Shown: positions 37,541 to 49,736, numbered from the stretch's first letter. The stretch: DNA of 64,000 nucleotides from Crambe crambe (GCA_963924555.1 OZ004586.1:372001-436000); one strand, 5' to 3'. Numbers and translations are program-made. The notes: a model not told the origin generated them from the letters alone.

Positions 37541-37785
37541 AAAATGGGCGTTCCCTTAAGTAAACAAACTTAATGCGCATGTGCAATTGTTCCATTATTC
37601 ATGAGCCCCACCCAGCTATATGGTGCGCATTCGTAGAGTAGCTGAGTGTCTGTGATCAGGTACATGGCTCCACGTCCAGAACTTCAAGAACACTTGTCCT
37701 GTCTCTTGATTTCTGGGAGGTTATCAGTCAAGACCCTTCCTCCAGTTGGTATTGTGTGTGAGGATCAATAGGTATGGGCATTGAT
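37541..37785 (-). promoter_or_regulatory. Upstream block and giant-gene relic of unit D
   Basis: Contains GGGCGTTCCC (37537-37546), a weak version of the kappaB-like site found in B and E, then ATGCGCATGTGCAATTG and GAGCCCCACCCAGCTAT. From about 37665 to 37785 it matches the 3' coding end of the giant gene with deletions (CCTGTCTCTTGATT and TTATCAGTCAAGACCCTTCC). Confidence 0.4.
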
Positions 37786-38547
37786 TTTTTTAAAGTCTAA
37801 AGCTAGCTATCTGTCCTACCTGTTGGAAGACACACAATCCTTTCCTGAAATATTAAATCTTGCTTGCTTGATAGCCAGTTTGTTGGCAGCAGCAGAGATC
37901 GCTGCACTGACAGACTCTCTGAGTAGACACTCGCAAGGCCAGCAGCAGCCAGATAATAGTTTATGAGCCAAGTTATTGAATTTTTGTGGTGGCAACAACA
38001 TTCTGTCGTATGTCAAGAAGACCTAGCAATTGTTACCAGATGTACTTTTCCCCCTCACACAGATTTCAGTTGGTCCTTACATGATGAACAAGAAGTGTAA
38101 TTGAGTGAGGGGAACCAACACTTCTTCCAATAGTTCCTGTTTTGAAACCCCCAAAGTCTCTCCTGTAAGTGGTTGGGACTGAGCACAGTTCCTCAAGTGT
38201 GCAATATATTGCAGCTTTAAGAATTTAGAACACAGGATCTGATTGGTCACAAGTCATGTGACCAGCACTAAATATCTAGCAATGAGGTCAAATGCTGAGC
38301 TCAGCAATGTGCTTTTATCAGGAGTGGTTATCAGCATCTCCAAATAAAGAGCACTTGTTCAACAGGTTGAACCAGTTCCAGTCATGCCACTTGTTAGGGG
38401 ACATGTTGGATGTATTCATCCAGTCCCTTTAAAGAAAGTGTTTGATAAGTAAATTATATTCACTCTCCCTCAGCCTGAAAAATAATCAACACATTCTCAT
38501 CATAATGCCCTTAGAGAATAATTTATAATGTATATCTTTCCTTGTAG
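37786..38547. other. Spacer with no recognisable gene
   Basis: A short open stretch on the plus strand (37781-37966) reads ALTDSLSRHSQGQQQPDNSL but matches nothing I know and has no supporting context. The rest shows no coding signal until the kinase exon. Confidence 0.4.
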
Positions 38548-41500
38548 AGGGGTTTGCACTGAGCCTCCTTGCTTCTGCTTGGTCCTTGAATACTGCCCTG
38601 GGGGCACGCTCTCTGACTACATACAATTGAACATCGAGGTCCTCCCCCCTCAAGTGGTCGGGTGGGCGAGGTATATCAGATCTGGCATGCTCTATCTCCA
38701 ATCCAAGATGAGGATTACTATTGTGTCAGGGTAGTCTGTCCACAATGGGGTAGTCATAACAGGGTAATAAGGTCGTTAAGGGTATTCACAATTATTCCCA
38801 CATTAAGATCATTGGTGTCCACAATAGAGACTAGTGTCAGTGCAATTCATAAGGGTATTAATCCCACATCAGTATTGTAGTCTTGTTTGGTGTTCACACT
38901 AGAGGCAGTCACAATAGGGTTAGTGTCAGTGCAATTCATAAGGGTATTAATCCCACATCAGTATAGTAGTCTTGTTTGGTGTTCACACTAGAGGCAGTCA
39001 CAATAGGGTTAGTGTCAGTGCAATTCATAAGGGTATTAATCCCACATCAGTATAGTAGTCTTGTTTGGTGTTCACACTAGAGGCAGTCACAATAGGGTTA
39101 GTGTCAGTGCAATTCATAAGGGTATTAATCCCACATCAGTATAGTAGTCTTGTTTGGTGTTCACACTAGAGGCAGTCACAATAGGGTTAGTGTCAGTGCA
39201 ATTCATAAGGGTATTAATCCCACATCAGTATAGTAGTCTTGTTTGGTGTTCACACTAGAGGCAGTCACAATAGGGTTAGTGTCAGTGTAATTCATTACCT
39301 TTGTATGTGTTCATACAGTTACAATATTTACGCCCGTTGCCATGAGATCAAGTCCTAAAGCAATTCATGGAGGATGTTGTTAGTCACAAGGACCACATAG
39401 AGTGGTTTTATGAACCTAATGAATATCAAGAAGGAGTTATGAATGATTATGACCTCTCTCTATCATAGTATTCTTCTCTGCAATAATGATGTCCTGACTT
39501 TGGAGTGAGTCGTCATTTTGGTGAGAAGAGCATGAAGATGACTTTTGTTGGAACGGTTGGGTAGATGTCTCCTGAGATGATTAGACACGAGTTGTGCTCG
39601 GAGAAGGTGGACATCTGGTCCTACGGAGTCCTGCTCTGATGCAGTAAGTGAAATATAATGGAGTAACTCTTAACATATAGGAAGTTAGGAATTTGGAGTC
39701 TTCCTTTACTGACTTTCAACACATTGACAGCATTAGGTGTATCGCTATAGCAACCTTTGACTCTACTTTGCATACTTGCAGAATGTGAGTTCCTCTGCAG
39801 TGATTTGGGGCATTGGTAGTAACAGTCCCCACCTCCCCATCCCCTCGGGCTGTCCAGTGGGTCTCAAAGTCCTCTTGGAAATGTGTTGGTAAGGAATTAG
39901 TGGAGGGGCAAAGTCAGTGGAGGGTAAGTATGGGTAGTTGGAGTTGTTAGCAAGACCTTATGCAGTTCAGCATTCAATGGACAGTAATTAGCTCTTATCA
40001 GTTTATGTGGTTGGCAATGTTGTGGGGGCACAGGGTTGGCTACTCCATACCAGCAGCTGTGAAAAGTATTTTGCAATGTCAGCAAAGTCTTGATAGATAA
40101 TGTGTTTACCATAAGTGATATATATCTTATGCCTAATTAGTAACAAAAACATCTGTTTGATTGCATTCTCCATTTCGTTTCCTAGGCAACCCAAGCCTAA
40201 AAACAGACCATCTTTCCGGCAGATTCTGATGCATCTTGATCTCGTAGCTGGAGCATTTCTAACCATCCCTCCAGACACTTACCTCATGTCCCAGGCAAGT
40301 TTCAGCTCACAATAATTATGTTGGATGTACAGTGATATTGTTTTGTTTGCAGGAGAGTTGGAGAGGAGAGATAGAGGAGTGTCTTAGCAAGCTTTGTATC
40401 AAGGGAATCCCTCCTAATGACTCTGAACTGATCCAGCAGAGGGAGGAGGAACTGAAACATGCTCAAGACGTCCGAGTCATGTACGAGCAGAAGCTGCAGA
40501 CGGCAGACAAGCTCTACAAGGAACTCAAGTCCTGCAAGAGTCAATTGGATGCAAAGGAGTTGGGACTGACAAGGTGAGAGAGTTAGTTAATGGTAACTAG
40601 GCTCCCTTTCAAACCTCTGGAACAGGATAAGCACGTCCTTCCTGTGCCCACTCATTATGACCTTAAAGAGTATACAGAAACACTATATAAATGCATTCAT
40701 GCTATGACCTCATTGGATCCCATCTTCTCTATTTTAAGAAGAAGGGCTACATCACCATTGAAAGTTTTCTAGGGATGGTGGGTGAGCGAACTGATCGAAA
40801 GTGTTTGTCACCCACGTGGTCACCGTAGAAACGGATCCTTGAGGACTCATAAGAGACAAGGGTCAAGTGGATCAACCGCTAGCTCTAAGGGAGTGTTCGC
40901 AGATACCATGCCCCTCAGACCTCAGTCTCGTTCCAGTACCAACCTGAATAATACTCCAGTCAGACCTCGGTGTGGTACCAATCTCAGCAGCAGTCGAGTC
41001 AGTACTGCACATTCCATTAAAAGAGGTTCACTTGAGCACACTCCATCACGTAGAGGGTCAGGTTCTGGAATTCCATACTCAAAGATGGATTCATCCGATT
41101 CTGAGTCCAGTAGTTATAAAGAATCGAACATATCTACGTCTGTTGGCATCGGAAGTGGACTACAAGACTCAGTGGCCAATCATTCTACTGGAGAGGACAG
41201 CAGTGGCAACGTGGGAAGTAAATAAGAAGTCATCCCCTAAGGCTACCAGTCATCAGGGTCTCTATAGCAACGAGAGCAGCATGGATACCCACGGGTCAGA
41301 TGGAGATGGACATGATGCTGATGGAGAGTCCACCAGTGACGGCTATGAAAACCAGTTTGACCGGTTCAGTGGGACAGAGCCTAATGAGACCACGGAGTCT
41401 AATATCGAGTCTTCAGTAGCTTCTCCCTCCCAAGCAGAAAGTGACAAATTGACCTCTTGTTCCACTCCAGGCATAACAGAATCAGACATCACCTCCAGTC

Positions 41501-42221
41501 TCATTCTGAAAATCCATTCCAGTAGAACTGATTATAAGAATGTAACTGTGATGAGTACGACTGTATCCAGTCATCCACCCCCACCAACTAATGAAAGGGG
41601 CTCCCCTGGAACTACCCACAAGACTGATCTCTTTGTTTCAGGGAACATGCTCACATACACACCACAAATAGTACACTCCAACAGCTGGCAGGAGCTAACA
41701 CCCCCTAGCAACACCCATAGCAAAGTCCAAGTCTCCTCAATGGTGTTGCAGTTTGAGAATAGTGGACCACAATCATCGACTGAGCCAACAAGTTCAACCA
41801 GTTTGACCATTCCTGTGCACATTCAACGCGTGCAGAGCCCAGAAAGAAAGGACGACAGTAAGTGGACTTGTTTGGTGATATTAACATTGGAACCCTTTAC
41901 CTATTATTGCAGTGGAGAGTTAGTTACACTAATATCAGGACTATTGACTAGATATCTCTCTCCCCTTCACTCCTGGTGGCTCTGTAACACCAACCATAGC
42001 CAAGCCTAAGATAAATTCCATGACTGCCATTGTTCGGAGTTTCTTTGAGAACATGTCCAAGAAGTCTAAGAGTAGTGGTAACCATCTCCAACACTCTGCT
42101 GAGCTGGAAGACAGTGGCTTCCAGGTAGAAGACTCACAGGATTAGCAATCTGAGTGTATCTTTATGATCATGCATTATCTTTTGATGCAGAGTCCTCAAG
42201 CTGGTGTCCTGAATGATATAT
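38548..42221 (+). pseudogene. DLK/LZK-type MAP3K (MAP3K12/13-like), 5'-truncated and disrupted
   Basis: Pieces in order: kinase hinge GVCTEPPCFCLVLEYCPGGT (38550-38712), a degraded HRDLKS area (about 39330), DFGVSRHFGEKSMKMTFVGT (39496-39555), [40 protein letters not shown] (39782-39888), KPKNRPSFRQILMHLDLVAG (40186-40294), the coiled-coil exon EEELKHAQDVRVMYEQKLQ (40353-40573), then Ser-rich C-terminal sequence (40787-41870) and the last exons (41958-42116 and 42190-42221, ending LNDI). The hinge, activation and coiled-coil blocks match DLK/LZK, stress kinases of the JNK/p38 pathway. Conserved Trp codons after TVG (39562-39564, TAG) and SYGVLL (39637-39639, TGA) are stops, and the C-terminal region changes frame near 41200. 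The N-lobe with the Walker-like Gly loop is absent. The intron after 40294 is of the rare GC-AG type. Confidence 0.75.
38833..39300. repeat. 89-bp minisatellite, five copies
   Basis: The AGTGTCAGTGCAATTCATAA start recurs at 38833, 38922, 39011, 39100, 39189 and 39278, an exact 89-bp period with almost no divergence. It lies in the kinase intron between the hinge and DFG exons. The near identity implies recent expansion. Confidence 0.95.
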
Positions 42222-42686
42222 GAACCCTTTCCACTGTTCTGTTAAAAATAACATGACTGTGTGAAATTCATTGTTTTGTACAATACCATGATTAATTATA
42301 TGAAGCTCCACCCACCAGTGATTCAGTAAACTAGAATAGGACACTGTTCACCACATCAAAGGAAGTTCTCCATATCAAAGGATCTACCCACCAGTATTTC
42401 AGAGGGGTAATTAAGACACATCAAAAGAATTCACCACATCAAAGGAAGTCACAATCACATCAAAGGAATTTAGGTCCTGCATCATGTGAATGTCATTTTT
42501 TGGCGCTTTATTTTGAAATAATTTTAATAATTATATAAACAAAATCCACAAAATTATAATGTGAAAAGTGAAACAAAAAGTGTAAGTGAAGCAAATAGAA
42601 CTGACCATGTGAGTGAGGGGAACCAAAATTATTACAAAATGAACACAACACAATAAATAGTGGTAAGTGCATAGTTATGGAGGAGA
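42222..42686. other. Convergent intergenic gap, unit E
   Basis: No gene. CACATCAAAGGAA words (about 42350-42470) and the minus-strand AATAAA of gene E at 42507-42512. Confidence 0.6.
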
Positions 42687-45600
42687 CTAACAGTGTGAGT
42701 GGAAATAATCCACCACTTCACTGTGACCCTCTGCTTGGGCCAGCTGGAGTGGAGTCTTGTTAAATATGTTTCTGATGTTTGGGGAGCAATGGAGATGTTC
42801 GATGAAATACTTGATAGTTGCGAGCTGACCAAACTTTGCTGCCCAGTGAAGTGCAGTGCCTCTATTCTTGTCTTGTAACATAGCGTTGCATCCTTTGACT
42901 TCAGTTAGATATCGGATGATGGATAGGTGTCCATCCATGGCTGCAATATGTAAAGGTGTAGAATTGCTGTCATCCAGAGAATTGGGGTCGCAGGCATGAT
43001 TCTCTATGAGATTCTTGACGAGGTGGAGGTGACCTTCTTGTGAAGCAGCGTGAAGTGGTCGTCTTCCACACCATCCAGGAACATTAGGATTGCACTGCAT
43101 GTTTATTAAATAGTCACAAACATCATTATGTCCATTACGGGCTGCAAGGTGAAGTGGTGTGCTGTTCCGCTTGTCCCTACAGAGAGGATCACACCTCATG
43201 TCTTCACATAGATATGTCACTATTGATAAGTGCCCATTTTGTGCAGCAAGACCTAGGGGAGTGACATGCTCATCATTTCTACTCTCAGGGTCACACCCAC
43301 ACTCCATTATCAGGAACTTGACAATGGACAAGTGACCCTCCTGTGCAGCATCAAAAAGAGGTCCTCCACCATGCACACCATTAGGAAGGTTGGGGTCACA
43401 ATTGCAGTCGTGGATAAAATATTTCAATATGTTGATGTGACCATTCATAGCTGCAAGGTGGACGGGAGAAGTCTGATACTTTGTGAAATCCTTGAAAACA
43501 TCTTCCATCCTCATGAAGATCAGCATTGTCTCCATCAAGTACTTCACTACTTTTAAATTTCCACCTTTACAAGCTCTGTGTAGAGGTGAGGCACCTTCCT
43601 CGTCCTGCTCAAGGGTATCGACTTGGTGCTTTTCGACTAGATACTGTACTATGTTGAGATGACCTGCTTCAGCTGCACTGTGTAATGGTGTTTTTTCATG
43701 CCAGCCTAACACAGATGGGTTGCATAGTTCAGTTTCGATCAGGTACTCAAGCACTTCCAATTTTCCATTGATAGCTGCATAATGTAGTGATGTATTATTG
43801 TTCGCATCTTTTGTTAAGGGGTTGAGTCCCTTTGTGATGAGTTGCTTCACTTCTTCCAGGTCTCCTATGTAGGCAGCATGATGCAATTCCAAGCTCTGCT
43901 TGGTGGTGGTTTCTGCTGAGACTATCATGTCCAGTCGTGGGTCCTTCAAGTCTCTCCCAGCATAGTCCTGTCATGTGAGGGAAGGAAATTCTCACTCTAG
44001 TACTAACATAATAGAGGAATTGTTGACTTATTAGCTATAGAAGTCTGGAAATTTATGGATTGTGCCACAGACATTACAACCATTGTTTACAAGTAACAGC
44101 AATTAAAAAATACATGGAAATTAAATTAATCAAATACAAGTAAGCTGTAACCATGGATATTAAAATTAGTAAACATTAGGTGTGAGTAAAATTACTATGC
44201 TCCATTTTTTTCTTGATCTCCAATTCTACCTATTATGCTTCTTAAAAATTATTCTATATGTCGCAATAAATTAATCAGTGCTGAAGATATTCTTCTCTCA
44301 TTAAATGAAGTGACAAAACCCTTTGATAAGCTGTGTAGATGAGGGTTGGACTAAGAGGACTCTCTTGAAAAGGGAAGACAATGAGGGTAATTCATCCTGG
44401 CTCACTGAACCTCAGAAAGGTCTATGAGTAATTGCCTATTAAGCTCAATTATGCCCTAAAAGTTATTATGTCTAAATGTAAAAGAATATGCTACATCATT
44501 TATTCCTCCCTAATTATTGAATTAGGTAGAACTAGTAGCACGTTGATATTCTTACGTTAGGGGAATGATGATTTTAAAATCCTTACCTGGAACACAGACA
44601 TTACAACCATTGTTTACAAGTAACAGAAATTAAAAAATACATGGAAATTAAATACAAATAAGCTGTAACCATGGATATTAAAATTAGTAAAAACCTGATG
44701 TAAATTAATATGCTTCCAAATAATATGTTTTTATATTAGGGGAATGATGACTTGTAAAATACTTACCTGGAACTCATCAGAGATATAGGTCCCGAGTCCT
44801 GATGTGAATATGCTTCCACCATCATCTGAGTGAGTGGCAATACCTGTTCCAGTGATGTCACTAACTGCACCAGATGCTGAGTCAGCATCATCATCACCAT
44901 CTCTACCCTTCACCTTAAGGGCAGCCATTTCCCCCACTAGAGAGAGGACAGGGTCTGGGTAGGAGAAGAGACATCAGATGACGTCTAATACCAATGGAGA
45001 GAACTCACCTTTTCCCTTATCATCAGTTGAGACCTGAGAAGAAAGATCGAGACTCTGGTCTCCATAGCTGATATTCACGAACCCCAGACTTTTCAGAGCA
45101 AACTTTTGTTCTTCAGTAATAACATCTATCATGTTGTTATCCAAAGTTCGGTATTTCATCTTGCAACCTTCATCAATACACAGCAGTCGTAACACTGGAC
45201 CTCCCAATGCAATTTTCATCCTTTTCTCTAGTTTTCCAAATTCTTCAATAGTCATTTTGTTAAGCTCTATTTTACTTTCCAGAGAGACAACTTTTTCTGA
45301 TTTCTCTGCATTACCAAATGCATTACTTGGACATTCACAAACTCGTCTTTTAGAATAGTCCTGGATCTTTTGTTTAAAACTTTTAAGTGCCTCTTTATTT
45401 TCCCTTCCACCAAATTTCTTAATCCAAAGCTTTATAATATGATGATCATGAAAAGAGCAAAATCTAGACACTCTACGAAAAGCTTCAGTTATTGTATCAG
45501 AACCATCCAACAATTTTTCTTCAAATTTCATATCAGAAAGATTAAGGAGGCTTAGAAAGTCATCGAATGTGTACGATTCTCGTACAGACTTCTGAAGACC

Positions 45601-46525
45601 AAAGATGAGTTTAACAAATCTAGTTTTAATCTGTTCAGTTTCTTGATAAAGCCGACTCATTTTAATCTTTTTTTCATCTTCTGACATTCCATGAGTTGGG
45701 AGAAAAGGAAAATGTGGAATAAGTTCCACAACACTTAGCACTGAAAAATTATAGTGATTAACACTTAGCATAGAAACACTTCAAATAACATACCTGAACT
45801 GGCGCATGAACTGACAGTAGAGGCAGCAGATTCATGATATTGAGTTTTCAGTTGATCTGTTGAAGTGACAATGAGAATTGATCACGATATACATAAAATC
45901 TTTACCTTGTGCTATCTGTTGAGCCAGTCCTCCATGACCAATAGTTCTGAGTGCTCTCATCAAGCTCTCCCAGGTAGGTTTACCACTCTCCTTCATCACA
46001 TTATCTTGCTGATTGAGCCAAGCCAAAACCAATCCTTCACATAGTGAATCAGATGTCATCCTATCCAAGGTGGTGTAGCGGAGTCCCAGAGCCTCACCCA
46101 ACGATTTCAAGTCTTTTAAAAGTAGATCTTTCAAACATTGAGTGACTTTGAAATGATCATCAACTTTTAGTTGTGCTACAAAGAAAAGAAAAAAAATTGG
46201 ATGGGCTACAGTGACATAGGATATCATTTCTCAAAATGATTTGTTAGACTTACTCTCTGGGCCTGGGTTAGATTCGACATCTCCACAGAGTATCAAGAGA
46301 GAGGGGAGAACTGTCTGTGCAAAGGACAGGTTGAGAAGGGAGCCATGATCCCCCAGATCAGATTGAACACAAAAGGTGTTTGGTGTGGGGGAAGAGAGAT
46401 CACCAACAAGCACTGGATAAAGAAAGCACGAGTGTCTAGTTATCACTAAAGGACGTTGGAAGAGCTATGTAGGTGGGAATAAAACACAGCTACATACCTT
46501 TGAGGGTTTTTCCAGCTCCTTTCAT
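42687..46525 (-). CDS. 2A-Death-helical-ANK protein, gene E
   Basis: Exons on the minus strand: 46498-46525 (MKGAGKTLK), 46254-46445 (leader with 2A), 45906-46175 (Death), 45794-45856 (Ser-rich), 45009-45740 (type I helical module), 44767-44936 (acidic) and 42687-43967 (ankyrin). They sum to 2736 nt, 911 aa, open. It lacks the 54-nt GVQQL exon of type II copies. The Death domain is the most diverged of the set: two extra residues (TSDSL region) and KDLLLKDLKSLGEALGLRY in place of the usual TLLPQDLIRLGGALGL. That may change its partner. Repeats 3, 5 and 10 of the 12 ankyrins differ from B and D mainly at exposed positions. A perfect kappaB-like site lies about 260 bp upstream. Confidence 0.85.
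46258..46281 (-). other. 2A motif of gene E
   Basis: DVESNPGP at the end of the leader exon, with LPSLLILCG before it, followed by a phase-1 GTAAGT donor. Confidence 0.9.
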
Positions 46526-46764
46526 GCTTGCACAATGAAATCCTGGAAATGACTTCACTAGATCTATGACAACTATTATTATGGGATAAATAGTTTATTC
46601 TAGATCAGATATTCAACGAGCCCCACCTCCAAGACGTTTAAGTTCAGGAGACTAGATAATTACTGAGTTTGTCGTAGGATTTCAGTTCGATGGCAATTTC
46701 CAGAGCTGTGATACAAAACTGGCAGTTATTTCAGGACAAAAAAATGCATGAAAGGAAGAAAATC

Positions 46765-46865
46765 AAGGGCGTGGTGCAGTCGGGAGATTCCCTTATGTAA
46801 ACAAACTTTATGCGCATGTGCAGTTAGATACATTATTCATGAACCCCACCCAGCTATTAAGGAGG
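46765..46865 (-). promoter_or_regulatory. Upstream block of gene E with kappaB-like site
   Basis: GGGAGATTCC at 46782-46791 matches GGGRNWYYCC. It is followed by ATGCGCATGTGCAGTTAG (NRF1- or E-box-like) and GAACCCCACCCAGCTATT. It has the same layout as upstream of gene B. Demosponges are known to have an NF-kappaB gene, so the site could be used; this is inference from the motif. Confidence 0.4.
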
Positions 46866-46904
46866 TTAGAGTTCACAAGCTAGCTAGATATCCACTTCAA
46901 CATC

Positions 46905-47148
46905 CATGATGGCTCGAGAACGGTACACTAGAAAACAGTCCAGAACTCCAAGAGTACGTGTACACATGTCCTGTCTCTTGATCTCATTCAGATCTGCTTC
47001 TGTCTGTCACTTCTGGGAGGTTATCAGTCAAGAGTCTTCCTCCATTCAGTTGGTGTTGTATGTCAGGATCATTAGGTATGGGTATTAAGGTCATGTTGTT
47101 GATGAGTGCAAAGTAGTCAAAGATCAGTGAAGTGGTGTTATTAAAATA
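46905..47148 (-). pseudogene. Relic of the giant repeat gene's 3' end, unit E
   Basis: Aligns with 10800-11035 at the giant gene's C-terminal coding end (GAACGGTACACTAGAAAACA and AGAGTCTTCCTCCATTCAGT), with a small deletion near 47003. It then breaks off into unrelated sequence. Confidence 0.8.
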
Positions 47149-47730
47149 TTAGCTTCGTGCCCCCTGAAATATTGAAGCAGCTATTTTGTCTCCCTTAAAT
47201 CAAATCCTAAATGCAGCCCCTTGAGTGACTGCTTCACATAATACAGATTCCTCTATGACTACATAACAATACATCACATACCTTATTTGGTAAGAATCAA
47301 CTTCTCCCTTGTTTTTTAAATCATAACTGAACATATTCCTTCATCCTCACAGGTGATCAAGTCAAGACCCCACAAAATTCCCAATGCTGAGCTCAATATC
47401 TTGAAGAAAGCAGCCATACTTGACTCCTTCACAACATCTACTTGGACACCTTTCATTGCCAGTTCAATCTGATCATGTACGTACTTCATATCACAACAAA
47501 ACCCTTCAAACCTTTATTATGTCACGAGAGAACTTAATAAAAGATATATCACATCACTCTCTTATTCGGAGACTGTATTTTGACATGCACCATGCATACT
47601 TTACCTAGCCATCTGCTTTACCTCTGCTTTCACTTGATAAAGACTGCACAGGATAAAGATTTCTGTAGCTACCGTCCAACTTTATAGTCATCACTAAGGA
47701 AGCATGCTCTTGGTAAGGCTATGCCATGGT
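47149..47730. other. Spacer with possible exon scrap
   Basis: At 47351 an AG acceptor precedes an open plus-strand stretch reading VIKSRPHKIPNAELNILKKA to about 47486. I do not recognise it. Nothing else is seen here. Confidence 0.3.
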
Positions 47731-47885
47731 CCTCACCTACGTCAGGTGTCCCACCCTCACCTACGTAGATCCCCACCCTCACCTATGTAGACCCCCACCC
47801 TCACCTACGTAGATCCCCACCCTCACCTATGTAGACCCCCACCCTCACCTACATAGATCCCAACCCTCACCTACGTAGGTGCCTT
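47731..47885. repeat. 22-bp minisatellite
   Basis: Six to seven copies of CCTCACCTACGTAGATCCCC AC, alternating with a variant that has TATGTAGACC. Confidence 0.9.
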
Positions 47886-48151
47886 AAGGTACCTCATTAA
47901 TAAGCACACAGTTAAATTAGGTCAATAATTTATACACACAGAGAGAGAGAGCTAGAAATGACTGCTGGTCACTGGTCATTTCCAACCACTTCTTGGAAAT
48001 GACCAACTAAATTTCAGTATTTAAGTATTGCAGGATAAGGAATGTCCGACCTAATGACCAATGGAGTTCTACCTCTGCACACAGACTCTCAGCAGACTTT
48101 CTTAATTAGAGATATCCTAAATTGAAGTTCTATTGTCTCCATTTTGTTCAG

Positions 48152-48830
48152 GTTGTCCTAGTGATGTTTGCTGCATACAATGCCAACAACCCAGAGGAGA
48201 GGCTAACAGCTGATAGGGCATTCGTAGCAACCAGCTTGATAGAGGTACGTAACTAAGTACATGCCAGCTGGATACAGGTAATTGTGATGATGACCTTTGA
48301 CCCTCATATCCAGACATATAAATATGTACTTATATATCTTGTATGTCCTAACATTGTAGTTTATTTCCATGATGACCTTGGGTAAACGGCATGTGCACTC
48401 ACCCCACAATGCTCTAGTGTAGTGGAACCTGTATTAAGGGGGTGGGGTTCCCTGGGTCCAAAACTTGCTCACATTTACAAATGTATTAACGTAAGTTATA
48501 GGTATCATGTGATGTGTTGTGGTTGCTAGGTGACTAGTAGTAAACCCACAGTATTTGTTCAACAATGTTGAAGTTACCCTATTCTGATTTTGTTTGTTCT
48601 ATTTTTGGTTTGACTTGATAGTCCCTACCTATACATAAAAATATTCAGTTGTATGTCTGCTGGTCTTGATGACTCAACTGTTTCCTCCATGTATAGGCTA
48701 GTGTGTCTGTGAAGTGGCTCAGTAAGTTTCTGCAGAAATGAAGAATTGGATCCAGATGTCATTAACAGGACACCAGAACTGGACCTTAACTTAAAACCTA
48801 CATTCGATGTGTGCAGAGCCCAGAAAGAAA
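48152..48830 (+). pseudogene. ABCC transporter exon fragments, copy 3
   Basis: The first exon piece reads VVLVMFAAYNANNPEERLTA (48152-48211), then DRAFVATSL. It has an internal deletion that removes the SLFNVLRFPL core present in copies 1 and 2. A second piece (about 48695-48790) reads ASVSVKWL and EELDPDVINRTPELDL. It joins the MAP3K-like 3' exons as in the other units. Confidence 0.7.
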
Positions 48831-49204
48831 GGACGACAGTAAGTGGACTTGTTTGGTGATATTAATATTGGAACCCTTTACCTATTATTGCAGTGGAGAG
48901 TTAGTTACACTAATATCAGGACTATTGACTAGATATCTCTCTCCCCTTCACTCCAGGTGGCTCTGTAACGCCAACCATAGCCAAGCCTAAGATAAATTCC
49001 ATGACTGCCATTGTTCGGAGTTTCTTTGAGAACATGTCCAAGAAGTCTAAGAGTAGTGGTAACCATCTCCAACACTCTGCTGAGCTGGAAGACAGTGGCT
49101 TCCAGGTAGAAGACTCACAGGATTAGCAATCTGAGTGTATCTTAATGATTATGCATTGTCTTTTGATGCAGAGTCCTCAAGCTGGTGTCCTGAATGATAT
49201 ATGA
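48812..49204 (+). pseudogene. 3' exons of the MAP3K-like gene, copy 3
   Basis: Exon end QSPERKDD (about 48814-48838), penultimate exon 48957-49105 (SVTPTIAKPKINSMTAIVRS and SGNHLQHSAELEDSGFQ) and last exon 49173-49204 ending LNDI. These pieces are intact and nearly identical to 41840-42221, but lack the rest of the gene and are spliced, if at all, to ABCC remnants. Confidence 0.7.
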
Positions 49205-49334
49205 ACCCTTTCCACTGTTCTGTTAAAAATAACATGACTGTGTGAAATTCATTGTTTTGTATAATACCATAATTAATTATATGAAGCTCCACCCACCAGT
49301 GATTCAGAGGGTAATTAAACTAGAATATGACATC

Positions 49335-49512
49335 AAATATTCTCTTCATCACATCAAAGGATCTACCCACCACATCAAAAGAATTCACCACATCAAAGGA
49401 AGGAATGACCACATCAAAGGAAGTTACGAGCACATCAAAGGAAGGCATGTCCACATAAAAGGAAAGAATGACTACGTCAAAGGAAGGTACGACCAAGTCA
49501 TGACCACATCAA
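49335..49512. repeat. CACATCAAAGGAAGG minisatellite between convergent genes
   Basis: About eight imperfect 24-27 bp units built on CACATCAAAGGAA with varying spacers (AATGAC, TTACGAG, GCATGTC). It is the expanded form of the word seen at the same place in every unit. Confidence 0.85.
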
Positions 49513-49736
49513 AGGAATTTAGGTCCTGCATCATGTGAATGTCATTTTTTTGGCGCTTTATTGCAAAATAATTTTAATAATTATACAAACAAAATCCACA
49601 AAATTATAATGTGAGAAGTGAAACAAAAAGTGTAAGTGAAGCAAATAGAACTGACCATGTGAGTGAGGGGAACCAAAATTATTACAAAATGAACACAAGA
49701 CAATAACAAGTGGTAAGTGCATAGTTATGGAGGAGA

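Noticed and set aside
37781-37966. Possible small gene (ALTDSLSRHSQGQQQPDNSL)
   Set aside because: No start context, homology or conservation in the other units; too short to support.
38833-39300. Regular direct repeats suggesting a CRISPR array
   Set aside because: The whole 89-bp unit repeats with no unique spacers, in a eukaryotic intron context; it is a minisatellite.
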